Shown piece after piece: positions 1 to 6,117 of a stretch of 7,445 nucleotides of DNA. Under the pieces are notes generated by a model. It worked only from the letters and a program-made list of their open reading frames with translations, did no database searches and had not been told where the DNA came from. Position 1 is the stretch's first letter. Each line of letters starts with the position of its first letter. Position numbers and translations under genes: made by a program. The stretch spans positions 1-7,445 of the forward strand of contig DAOWNY010000087.1 of NCBI GenBank assembly GCA_030642325.1, written 5' to 3'. The stretch is from Deltaproteobacteria bacterium. GTDB taxonomy: Bacteria; Desulfobacterota; DAOWNY01.

Positions 1-8
1 GGATCCGC

Positions 9-677
9 TCAGTTTACCGATTGGCGGCTTGCGAAAGAATTGAACCCTTTACCATAGGGCTCAATAAGCATACCATCCGTCATAATGTTCGGCGCATCTT
101 GAATGAATAAAAAATTATGCATTCTAGGATTGTTGTTCTTTAATGCCTCCTGTGTCTCCATAATATCACATATGTATGTTTGATGCTCTATGTTTCCCAA
201 TTGTTCGTGAGTGTATACGCCTGAAGGTCCGGCGTTATGGAAGTTCAAACGCGTGTAGTCACGAGCTACGGCATTTGAACGTACCGAAAGAATCAAGTTA
301 TTTACTCTGTTTAACCGGCAATACAGCACAAGGGTTTTCCAAAGTAACAGCTTTATAAGCCTTGAATGTTTTTGCATCGGAATCGAAAAACGGGTTGCTT
401 CAACGCATAATTTTCCATCAGAAGACAATAAAGAATCAATATCAATAAAATCATCCAGCTCTATTCTTCCATATCTTCGATCAAGAATCTTCATTGTTCC
501 AACCGCCTCACCGCTTTCATCCTCGGCCAGAAGCAGAGTGCTGTTGCGTTCAAAGTCGTAAGCGTCTATCATTTCACTTTTATTATCAAAATATTTCTTG
601 TATCCTTTCCAGCGAACATCAAAAACTTTCCACATGTCTTCCTGATTTGTTGCCCTACGAATAGTAATTTTTCCCAT
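9..677 (-). CDS. FeeM/LuxI-like GNAT-fold N-acyltransferase
   Basis: Complete 222-aa protein. It resembles the N-acyl amino acid synthase (FeeM) and LuxI-related branch of the GNAT fold, whose members move a fatty acyl chain from acyl-ACP or acyl-CoA to an amino acid or similar amine. Visible support is the family order: an N-terminal VFDVRW segment (residues 18-23) as in the R/W region of LuxI, acidic residues around DAYD (38-41), a strand with VGTMKIL (59-65), and EATRFSI (93-99), which matches the E-x-x-R-F element of LuxI/FeeM proteins. A helix and strand follow (about 108-132). No signal peptide or membrane segment is seen, so it is probably cytosolic. The start at 677 was chosen because GGGAGGG lies 7 nt upstream; a start at 725 would add 16 poorly supported residues. 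The gene stands alone, transcribed away from the tRNA and tsaD. Acyl donor, acceptor and product cannot be read from sequence; a plain acetyltransferase is the alternative. Confidence 0.72.
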   Translation of the reverse strand: MGKITIRRATNQEDMWKVFDVRWKGYKKYFDNKSEMIDAYDFERNSTLLLAEDESGEAVGTMKILDRRYGRIELDDFIDIDSLLSSDGKLCVEATRFSIPMQKHSRLIKLLLWKTLVLYCRLNRVNNLILSVRSNAVARDYTRLNFHNAGPSGVYTHEQLGNIEHQTYICDIMETQEALKNNNPRMHNFLFIQDAPNIMTDGMLIEPYGKGFNSFASRQSVN

Positions 678-683
678 TATCAT

Positions 684-690
684 CCCTCCC
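684..690 (-). promoter_or_regulatory. Strong Shine-Dalgarno of the FeeM-like gene
   Basis: On the minus strand this reads GGGAGGG. An ATG abuts it at 683-681, too close to be used, and a second in-frame ATG at 677-675 sits about 7 nt after the GGAGG core. This decides the start at 677. The site is stronger than most others in the window. Confidence 0.75.
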
Positions 691-1114
691 TGTTTGTTAA
701 CATAAAGTTTTTTGTAACAACTCAATAAGCATCGGCAATAACTAACAGGCTATTGAAGCAAGGTAGCTCCCCCGGATTTGTTGAGCAGGTACGTTTTTTA
801 TCCCATGACATCATTTTAAAAATATTGTCATTTTTTCATCTATAGTACCGCACAGCAAGTATTATGCCACTTGAAGCTACCATTTAAATTGCGTTTTATT
901 TTCAATGCATTAGAGTAATTTAAGTGGGTGGATGGTATAAAAATGATTCTTCCGTCATGCTGCAGGTGGGTCTTAACGCGCGATAGTCACATCATTTTCC
1001 CGGTAATATGCCGTTTTTTTAAGGTTCAAATGGTTGTGGAGCACTATGGGCTCTCAAGTTAAGTAATATGGGTTATTTTGCACACCATTTTGCGTAAAAT
1101 GACTCATCAAAATA

Positions 1115-1183
1115 AATATTAACTAGTTTAAAGCAAATTACTTCATGTGATGACCGCCTCAATATGTTGAATTAGTTAATATT
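1115..1183. repeat. 11-bp perfect inverted repeat, 47-nt spacer
   Basis: AATATTAACTA at 1115-1125 is matched by its exact reverse complement TAGTTAATATT at 1173-1183. A G·T juxtaposition at 1126/1172 could add one wobble pair if transcribed. The spacer is 47 nt. The arms are AT-rich, which raises the chance of coincidence. The structure could be a paired protein-binding site, ends of a small degenerate element, or a weak RNA stem. No duplicated target site or transposase accompanies it. Confidence 0.45.
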
Positions 1184-1365
1184 CAGTCCATTTTTAGCTG
1201 TAAGGTGTTTTAATGAAACGTGTTTCTACTCTGTTCGATTCAAAATTCCAATATTCACGGTTTTAAGATTGGCAGGCGAGATGAACGCAAAATTCGTCTG
1301 GTTTATGCCGAATAAGTCTTGCACGAAATGCCATCCCGGGCGAAGAGCGCAAAGCAGCCAATCGT

Positions 1366-1385
1366 GAACCCTGAACCTGCGAACC
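1366..1385. repeat. Three GAACC units in near-tandem
   Basis: GAACC occurs at 1366-1370, 1373-1377 and 1381-1385, with 2- and 3-nt spacers. Intergenic tracts of this flavour are, from memory, found in some deltaproteobacterial genomes, but this was not checked. No function is assigned. Confidence 0.4.
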
Positions 1386-1620
1386 GGATAACCCTCTTCC
1401 AAGTAACTTAATCTTCCAACGTGTAGAAAATTTGCTAGACTTTTTCCTTTATTTTATGTATTTATAACTAAAGCTATCTGTTTATCGATTTTTTGCTGTT
1501 ATCCGGACTTGCAGCAATCTACGGTAATTAATTAATGAAAAAAATATGTTTGCAGTGCTACTCGGTTCAGAGGGGGAACTCACCACCTTAATTTACTGCG
1601 GCAATTAACCGGTAATAACA

Positions 1621-1695
1621 GGGGATGTAGCTCAGTGGGAGAGCATTGCCTTCGCAAGGCAGGGGCCGGGGGTTCAAATCCCCCCATCTCCACCA
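1621..1695 (+). tRNA. tRNA-Ala (anticodon CGC), CCA encoded
   Basis: It folds as a full cloverleaf. The acceptor stem is 1621-1627 with 1685-1691. The D stem GCTC/GAGC is at 1630-1633 and 1641-1644. The anticodon stem is 1646-1650 with 1658-1662, and the loop TTCGCAA places anticodon CGC at 1653-1655. The variable loop is 1663-1667, and the T stem GGGGG/CCCCC (1668-1672, 1680-1684) closes loop TTCAAAT. Position 3 is G (1623) and pairs with T at position 70 (1689), the G3:U70 pair that specifies alanine. The discriminator is A1692 and CCA follows at 1693-1695. It reads GCG codons. Because the codon is not ANN, this tRNA is not expected to be a substrate of the TsaD enzyme encoded next to it. 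Confidence 0.96.
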
Positions 1696-1701
1696 TTACT
1701 C

Positions 1702-1715
1702 CGATAAATTTATCG
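1702..1715. repeat. 14-bp perfect palindrome after the tRNA
   Basis: CGATAAATTTATCG equals its own reverse complement and starts 6 nt after the tRNA CCA. There is no following T run, so it is a poor intrinsic terminator. It could be a dimeric protein site between the tRNA and tsaD, or chance in AT-rich DNA. Confidence 0.4.
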
Positions 1716-1766
1716 ACTGACGATCTTTATTTGCCGTAACTGCTCAAAAGTCAGAATTCAGAACTG

Positions 1767-1797
1767 GCTTTATCCGGCTTTTTTATAAAGCTTTCTT
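1767..1797 (+). terminator. Weak candidate terminator downstream of tRNA-Ala
   Basis: GCTTTAT (1767-1773) pairs with ATAAAGC (1785-1791) around an 11-nt loop that itself contains six T residues; a short T-rich string, TTTCTT, follows. The stem is AT-rich and therefore weak. It is the only stem plus T-rich arrangement between the tRNA and tsaD. Read-through into tsaD is equally possible. Confidence 0.25.
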
Positions 1798-1806
1798 ATT
1801 TATCCA

Positions 1807-1834
1807 TTGGCTAAAAAGTCCCATGCCGAATAAT
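1807..1834 (+). promoter_or_regulatory. Candidate sigma-70-type promoter for tsaD
   Basis: TTGGCT (1807-1812), a 16-nt spacer, then AATAAT (1829-1834), which matches five of six bases of TATAAT. Transcription would start near 1841, just ahead of the ribosome site of tsaD, giving a very short leader. The -35 match is modest, so this is a candidate only. Confidence 0.35.
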
Positions 1835-1855
1835 TAACTGATTGCAGGAAGTGTT

Positions 1856-2866
1856 TTGATTGTTTTGGGAATAGAGACATCATGCGACGAGACCGCAGCG
1901 GCCGTAGTGGAAGACGGAAGGAAAATTCTGTCCAATGTTGTTTCCTCGCAGATAAAACTTCATCGCAAATACGGAGGGGTAGTACCGGAACTCGCATCCC
2001 GTAAGCATACCGAATCAATCGTCCCGGTAACCCGGGCAGCCCTCAGTCAGGCTTCCCTTTCTCTGGATGAAATTCATGGAATTGCCGTTACTCAAGGGCC
2101 GGGTCTGGTGGGCTCTCTCCTGATCGGGGTCTCCTTTGCCAAATCAATCTCCTATGTGAAAGAAATCCCTTTGGTGGGAGTGAACCACCTGGAAGGTCAT
2201 CTTTCGGCCATATTCCTGGAAGAGAATGGATGCGCTTTCCCGTTCGTTGCCCTGGTGGTATCCGGCGGCCATACCAATCTATACCGGGTCATGGGTCACG
2301 GCGATTATCAACTTTTGGGGCAGACCAGGGATGATGCCGCCGGGGAAGCCTTCGACAAAGTTGCCAAATTCTTAAATCTGGGCTACCCCGGGGGAATGAT
2401 TATCGATAAACTGGCAAAGCAGGGCAACCCAAAAAAAATAAAATTTCCTCGAGCGTTTATCTCCAGGGACTCCCTGGATTTCAGTTTCAGCGGAATCAAG
2501 ACTTCCGTGGTAAATTATATCAATAAAATGGATGCTCCTCCCACTTTGGAGGATAAAAAAGACATTGTCGCCGGTTTTCAGGAAGCGGTGGTGGATATCT
2601 TAACCATTAAGGCATTGCGGGCGGTGGAACAAACCGGAATCAACAGGCTGGTCCTGGCCGGGGGGGTGGCATGCAACAGCCATCTCCGTAGCGTCATTAC
2701 TGAAATGGCCAAAAAAAGAGGAATTACTGTTCACATCCCCCCTCCCATTTTATGCACCGACAACGGTGCAATGATCGCAACGGTTGGCTATCACCGGCTT
2801 AAAAAAGGAATGGAGTCGTCCCTGGACATGAATGTCCTCTCTCGATGGCCAAAGGAGAAAAAATGA
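1856..2866 (+). CDS. tsaD: tRNA N6-adenosine threonylcarbamoyltransferase TsaD
   Basis: A 336-aa member of the Kae1/Qri7/TsaD family, the usual bacterial length. With TsaB and TsaE it transfers the threonylcarbamoyl group from threonylcarbamoyl-AMP to N6 of A37 in tRNAs reading ANN codons, in the cytosol. Seen in the sequence: the N-terminal ASKHA nucleotide-binding start GIETSCDET (residues 5-13), the metal ligands in NHLEGH (H111, H115), VVSGGHT (134-140), GEAFDKVAKFL (163-173), FSFSGIKT (209-216), LAGGVACNS (267-275) and TDNGAMIA with D302 as the third metal ligand. The start is TTG: AGGAAG at 1846-1851 lies 4 nt upstream and the next residues match the family N-terminus. It is the first gene of the plus-strand block, and its stop overlaps the next start by 4 nt. 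All key residues are present, so it should be functional. Confidence 0.97.
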   Translation: MIVLGIETSCDETAAAVVEDGRKILSNVVSSQIKLHRKYGGVVPELASRKHTESIVPVTRAALSQASLSLDEIHGIAVTQGPGLVGSLLIGVSFAKSISYVKEIPLVGVNHLEGHLSAIFLEENGCAFPFVALVVSGGHTNLYRVMGHGDYQLLGQTRDDAAGEAFDKVAKFLNLGYPGGMIIDKLAKQGNPKKIKFPRAFISRDSLDFSFSGIKTSVVNYINKMDAPPTLEDKKDIVAGFQEAVVDILTIKALRAVEQTGINRLVLAGGVACNSHLRSVITEMAKKRGITVHIPPPILCTDNGAMIATVGYHRLKKGMESSLDMNVLSRWPKEKK

Positions 2867-3417
2867 AAACAAGGGTTATCTTTTTTTATTGCCTGGCAAT
2901 TCTGTTCTTCACCTTTTCGGTTATTCCTCTTTCGGCGGCAGAGGTAACAATTGTTACCGACCAGGATTACTTCCCCCTGGTTCTTAAGTCTTTTGGCAAT
3001 GCAAAAAAATCGATTCAGGTAATGATGTTTGAGGCCTCGTATTATCAAAAATACCCCAATACCCCCAGTAACGTCCTGATCAGAGAACTGACGGCAGCCC
3101 AAAAGAGGGGGGTTAAAGTAGAGGTGATTCTGGAAACAAGAAAGGGGGATCAGGAACGGACCACTAAAAGAAACAGGAATACCGGAAAAATATTATCAAA
3201 CAGCGGGGTGGAGGTTACATATGATCACCTGGAAGTTACCACCCATGCTAAATTGATTATCATTGACGGGAAGAAGTGTATTCTGGGCAGTTCCAACTGG
3301 ACATATCACTCCCTTTCCTACAATCATGAGGCCAATGTTTTAATTAAATCGGAAAAAATTGCAAAAGAATTTCAGGACTATTTTCAACGTGTGAAGAAAG
3401 GCAGTTGCAAACCATAA
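2863..3417 (+). CDS. Exported single-HKD phospholipase D-family nuclease
   Basis: A 184-aa protein. Residues 1-26 form a Sec signal peptide: basic start MKTR, a hydrophobic core, and probable cleavage near LSAA/EV. The mature part is one PLD domain with the HxKx4D motif HAKLIIID (H128, K130, D135) followed by GSSN (142-145) and NHEANVLI (154-161). A single HKD motif and short length match the Nuc-type endonucleases, which work as dimers with one active site built from two motifs. A periplasmic or secreted phosphodiesterase acting on DNA or RNA is therefore the best reading; lipid activity cannot be excluded. The start at 2863 was chosen because AAGGAG (2852-2857) sits 5 nt upstream and the product opens directly with a signal peptide; an ATG at 2845 lacks a ribosome site. 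The ATGA overlap with the tsaD stop suggests coupled translation. Confidence 0.88.
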   Translation: MKTRVIFFYCLAILFFTFSVIPLSAAEVTIVTDQDYFPLVLKSFGNAKKSIQVMMFEASYYQKYPNTPSNVLIRELTAAQKRGVKVEVILETRKGDQERTTKRNRNTGKILSNSGVEVTYDHLEVTTHAKLIIIDGKKCILGSSNWTYHSLSYNHEANVLIKSEKIAKEFQDYFQRVKKGSCKP

Positions 3418-3428
3418 AGACGGAGAAC

Positions 3429-3803
3429 ATGGATTGGAAACCAGCGGGAGCTTCCGGGTTACGGCTGGGAGGAAAAAAAATCCCGGTTAAAACCCTGAAA
3501 GTCATGGATGACTCGGGGTATTTTAGAAGATACCGGATTGCAACCCTCAATGAATCAGCGAAAGCTTCTTCCCGCTATGCCCAGGCAAGACTGGCTAAAG
3601 ATAGTACCGGAAAAATCGGGGCGCTGATTACCGGCGCCCATTCTCCTTTTTTTCGGCTGGGACGACGGGGAAATCCCATCGCGTCTCTGTTTGTTTCCTT
3701 CAACGCCTTGAGTAAACAGGCAAAATCAAAATTATTAAGGCAGATAGAATACGAGTTGATCGATGAAGAAGAGATGGTCCTGGCTAGAGAGATAAAAACC
3801 TAA
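3429..3803 (+). CDS. Small hypothetical protein, family not recognised
   Basis: A 124-aa soluble-looking protein I do not recognise. The start is uncertain. ATG at 3429 has GGAG at 3422-3425, only 3 nt away, and begins 11 nt after the nuclease stop. A TTG at 3405, inside the end of the nuclease gene, would add 8 residues. From the ATG, the N-terminal part is Lys/Gly-rich, followed by DDSGYFRRYR (28-37), a Gly/Arg-rich patch HSPFFRLGRRGNP (about 71-83), and a C-terminal helix ending in EYELIDEEEMVLAREIKT, which is strongly acidic in its middle. No signal peptide, membrane segment or cysteine is seen. Tight spacing and a clean open frame with operon-like base composition support a real gene. 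An RNA- or nucleic-acid-binding role would fit the basic patches but is a guess. Confidence 0.65.
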   Translation: MDWKPAGASGLRLGGKKIPVKTLKVMDDSGYFRRYRIATLNESAKASSRYAQARLAKDSTGKIGALITGAHSPFFRLGRRGNPIASLFVSFNALSKQAKSKLLRQIEYELIDEEEMVLAREIKT

Positions 3804-3943
3804 ATTGAGCGATCGGCTGCCGGCAATCAGCGTTTAGCTTTGAAAAACCGAGGTATTACGTAAGCTGGAAATAAATACCCAGTGGGTGAAAACTTGTACC
3901 AGCAAAACATCCTGTAATCATTTTGGCTGTCAGCTAACCGCTC

Positions 3944-3959
3944 AATTCAGGTCTGAATT
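3944..3959. promoter_or_regulatory. 16-bp dyad (possible operator) upstream of mltA
   Basis: AATTCAG and CTGAATT are perfect 7-bp inverted arms around a central GT. The dyad ends 27 nt before the mltA start, in a 183-nt gap that separates the tsaD block from mltA. A dimeric repressor site over an internal promoter is a plausible reading, but I find no clear -35/-10 pair around it. As RNA the 2-nt loop would be too tight for the full stem. Confidence 0.35.
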
Positions 3960-3986
3960 AAAACTTATCGGGGAACCGGCTAAAAA

Positions 3987-5249
3987 ATGCAAAAAAGAAT
4001 GATTCACTTTTTTTTATTGGTTCTGCTCATCTCTTTGGTGATGGGTTGTCTGCCGAAATCAAAGAAACCGATGAAACCGGAGGTTGCCCCTGCCCCTCCC
4101 CCCAAGGTAGAAAAAATCACGGAGCCAAAAAATGCCCTCATCATGGTAAGTGACCAGGATATACCATGCTTTATCGATGATCTGTCCCTGGCTTCCATAA
4201 GGGAAGCAGCAGAAAAAAATCTCACCTGGCTTTTGAAGATGCCCCATGAAAAAGAATTTGTTTATGGTCACCGCACATTTTCTACCGGCGATGTTATTTA
4301 TTCCCAAAAACTGCTTCTGGAATTAATTGAAGAAAGTGACGGGGCCGAAGAATTAACCAGGATCATCCGACAAAATTTCCATGTATTCCGATCAGTGGGA
4401 AAAAACCAGGGTGCTTCGGTATTATTTACCGCTTATTACGAGCCCATCTTAAGGGGGAGTCTTGCTGCAACCGAAAAATTTAAATTTCCCATTTATAAAA
4501 AACCGGGGGATTTAGTCGATATTAATATTGGTGAATTCCGGCCGAAGTACAAAAATGAAAAAATCTTCGGCCGCTGTTTTCAGGGCAAATTTATCCCTTA
4601 TTACAACAGAAAGGAGATAGATTCCAAAGGAGTACTTTACGACAGGAATCTGGAGATTATCTGGCTGGATGATCCGGTCGAACTTTTCTTTTTACATATC
4701 GAAGGTTCCGGTATGATTAGATTTGAAGATGAGACTTATCTACGGGTTAATTACGCTTCCCAAAATGGCAGGACCTACCGGAGTATCGGAAAATTTTTAA
4801 TAAACGAAGGACTCATGACAAGAGAAGGGATTTCCATGGACTCCATCAAGGATTTCCTGAGACACAATCCCGATATGATGGAAACAGTTTTCAACCACAA
4901 TGAAAGTTATATATTTTTTCGTATCGTTAAGACCGGTCCCCTGGGATGCCTGGGGTTTCCTCTCACTCCGGGCAGATCAATCGCCACCGACCGCAGTTGT
5001 TTTCCTTCCGGAGGCATGGCTTTTATTGTTACCGAAAGGCCCATTTTAGACGATGAGGGAAAATTAATCCGATGGGAAAAATTCTCCCGTTTTGTTTTCA
5101 ACCAGGATACCGGAGGAGCAATTACCGGGCCGGGCCGGGTAGATCTCTTCTTTGGTACCGGGGATGAGATGGGATCTCAGGCCGGCTATATGCAAAACGA
5201 CGGGGAGCTCTATTTTCTTGTGGCAAAAAACCGGAGAAAAGTGCGATGA
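3987..5249 (+). CDS. mltA: Membrane-bound lytic murein transglycosylase A (MltA)
   Basis: A 420-aa lipoprotein. Lytic transglycosylases of this family cut the MurNAc-GlcNAc bond of peptidoglycan and leave 1,6-anhydroMurNAc. Residues 1-20 are a lipoprotein signal ending in VMGC with lipidated Cys21 (Met at -2 is less usual), followed by a Lys/Pro-rich linker (25-42). The MltA domain includes FTAYYEP (147-153), FLHIEGSG (235-242) and YRSIGKFLI (264-272). The C-terminal 3D domain carries SIATDRSCFP (331-340), FNQDTGGAI (371-379) with D374, and RVDLFFGTGDE (384-394). By comparison with E. coli MltA, where Asp308 is catalytic, D386 is the expected catalytic residue. Ser322-type positions were not needed for this call. 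The ribosome site is weak (GGGGA, 12 nt from ATG); an ATG at 3999 would keep a hydrophobic core but lose the basic N-terminus. The gene overlaps rsmA by 4 nt. The lack of an Asp at +2 after the Cys suggests outer-membrane sorting. Confidence 0.92.
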   Translation: MQKRMIHFFLLVLLISLVMGCLPKSKKPMKPEVAPAPPPKVEKITEPKNALIMVSDQDIPCFIDDLSLASIREAAEKNLTWLLKMPHEKEFVYGHRTFSTGDVIYSQKLLLELIEESDGAEELTRIIRQNFHVFRSVGKNQGASVLFTAYYEPILRGSLAATEKFKFPIYKKPGDLVDINIGEFRPKYKNEKIFGRCFQGKFIPYYNRKEIDSKGVLYDRNLEIIWLDDPVELFFLHIEGSGMIRFEDETYLRVNYASQNGRTYRSIGKFLINEGLMTREGISMDSIKDFLRHNPDMMETVFNHNESYIFFRIVKTGPLGCLGFPLTPGRSIATDRSCFPSGGMAFIVTERPILDDEGKLIRWEKFSRFVFNQDTGGAITGPGRVDLFFGTGDEMGSQAGYMQNDGELYFLVAKNRRKVR

Positions 5250-6094
5250 TCTCGGTTAAGCATGAATTAATAAAGCATGACATCTCTCCTAAAAGGCGGT
5301 TGGGACAGAACTTTCTGATTGATAAATCTATCCTGAACAAAATTGTTGAAATCGCTGATCTGGAAAAAGAAGATGTGGTGGTTGAAATCGGAGCGGGATG
5401 GGGCAATCTCTCCTCCTCGCTTGCAAAAAAGGCCAAACAAGTTTATGCCGTCGAAATAGACCGGGGGATTTTCTCGATTTTAGAGGAAAAACTGGCCGGG
5501 TTTAAAAACATTATAACAATCAACAAAGATGCCCTGAAATTTGATTTTCAAAGCATCTCTCTTGGCTGTGGTAAAAAAATAAAGGTTGTTGCCAACCTTC
5601 CCTACCGGATTTCCACCCCGATCATTTTCAATCTTCTGGATTGCAGGGAATGCATTGACTCGATGATCTTGATGGTCCAAAAGGAAGTTGGACGTCGCAT
5701 TACCGCCCGTCCCGGGACAAAAGATTATGGAGTTCTGGCGGTTTTGGTCCAGATATACTGTGACACTTCCATCGAGATTGCCGTTCCCGGCACTGCCTTC
5801 CATCCCCGTCCCAAAGTTGAATCTGCGGTGGTAAAATTTAAGATGCTTGACCGGCCGAGAATCTCCGTGCAAGATGAAAAATATTTCAAAAAAGTGGTAA
5901 AAGCCGCTTTCTCGAAGAGAAGAAAAACCCTCTCCAATGCACTGAAAGGTTCTTCTTTCCTCGATCTTTTGCCCAACGACATCTCATCGGCATTGAGTTT
6001 TTTGGGCATTGACGGCAAAAGAAGGGGAGAGACCCTTTCTCTGGATGAATTCGGCAGGCTGAGTAATGGCCTGCAGCAAATAAAGCCGGGTTAA
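5246..6094 (+). CDS. rsmA: 16S rRNA (adenine1518-N6/adenine1519-N6)-dimethyltransferase
   Basis: A 282-aa RsmA/KsgA enzyme, close to the usual family length. It uses S-adenosylmethionine to dimethylate two adjacent adenosines in the 3'-terminal hairpin of 16S rRNA during late 30S assembly. Visible motifs in order: PKRRLGQNFLID (15-26), the SAM-binding motif I EIGAGWG (47-53), the acidic end of strand 2 YAVEID (67-72), the catalytic NLPY (117-120), and FHPRPKVESAVV (185-196), a family hallmark. The C-terminal helical part contains FSKRRKTL. The start ATG at 5246 overlaps the mltA stop (ATGA), with GGAG at 5233-5236 about 9 nt upstream, which suggests translational coupling. No key residue is missing. 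Confidence 0.97.
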   Translation: MISVKHELIKHDISPKRRLGQNFLIDKSILNKIVEIADLEKEDVVVEIGAGWGNLSSSLAKKAKQVYAVEIDRGIFSILEEKLAGFKNIITINKDALKFDFQSISLGCGKKIKVVANLPYRISTPIIFNLLDCRECIDSMILMVQKEVGRRITARPGTKDYGVLAVLVQIYCDTSIEIAVPGTAFHPRPKVESAVVKFKMLDRPRISVQDEKYFKKVVKAAFSKRRKTLSNALKGSSFLDLLPNDISSALSFLGIDGKRRGETLSLDEFGRLSNGLQQIKPG

Positions 6095-6117
6095 CGGCCC
6101 GTAAAAAAAATTTAGTT

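Larger units (their letters stand above)
691..1620. other. AT-rich non-coding stretch of about 0.9 kb
   Basis: No open frame of useful length with a believable start is seen on either strand between the start of the FeeM-like gene and the tRNA. The stretch is visibly richer in A and T than the operon to its right. It contains an inverted repeat at 1115-1183 and a GAACC tract at 1366-1385. It should also hold the promoters of the minus-strand gene and of the tRNA. A TTGCTA / 17 nt / TATGTA match at 1432-1460 is the best plus-strand promoter-like string, but it has no nearby gene and could be chance. A small RNA or decayed gene is possible; nothing proves it. Confidence 0.6.

Noticed and set aside
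1086..1101. 6-bp stem with a 4-nt loop (CATTTT/AAAATG)
   Set aside because: Short AT-rich stem with no adjacent T run; common by chance in this composition.
1213..1266. 17-codon frame preceded by AAGGTG, a possible leader peptide
   Set aside because: No regulated gene follows, no run of one amino acid, and no attenuator-like hairpin is evident; the ribosome-site match alone is not enough.
1281..1367. 28-codon frame with a CTKCH (heme c-like CxxCH) string
   Set aside because: Too short, no signal peptide, no good ribosome site, and the frame ends inside the GAACC tract; the motif is easily met by chance.
691..1695. AT-rich segment as an island integrated at tRNA-Ala
   Set aside because: Integration normally uses the tRNA 3' end, which faces tsaD, not the AT-rich side. 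No integrase or duplicated tRNA 3' end is seen.
3852..3879. 6-bp inverted repeat GGTATT/AATACC in the gap before mltA
   Set aside because: Short arms, 16-nt spacer and no T run; not convincing as a terminator or operator.
5122..5872. Minus-strand open frames of about 100-130 codons across mltA and rsmA
   Set aside because: They lie opposite well-supported genes, have no recognisable protein character, and arise from the codon pattern of the plus-strand genes.
6087..6101. CGGG/CCCG stem between rsmA and thrC as a terminator
   Set aside because: Only 4 bp and followed by A residues rather than T on the plus strand; read-through into thrC is more likely.
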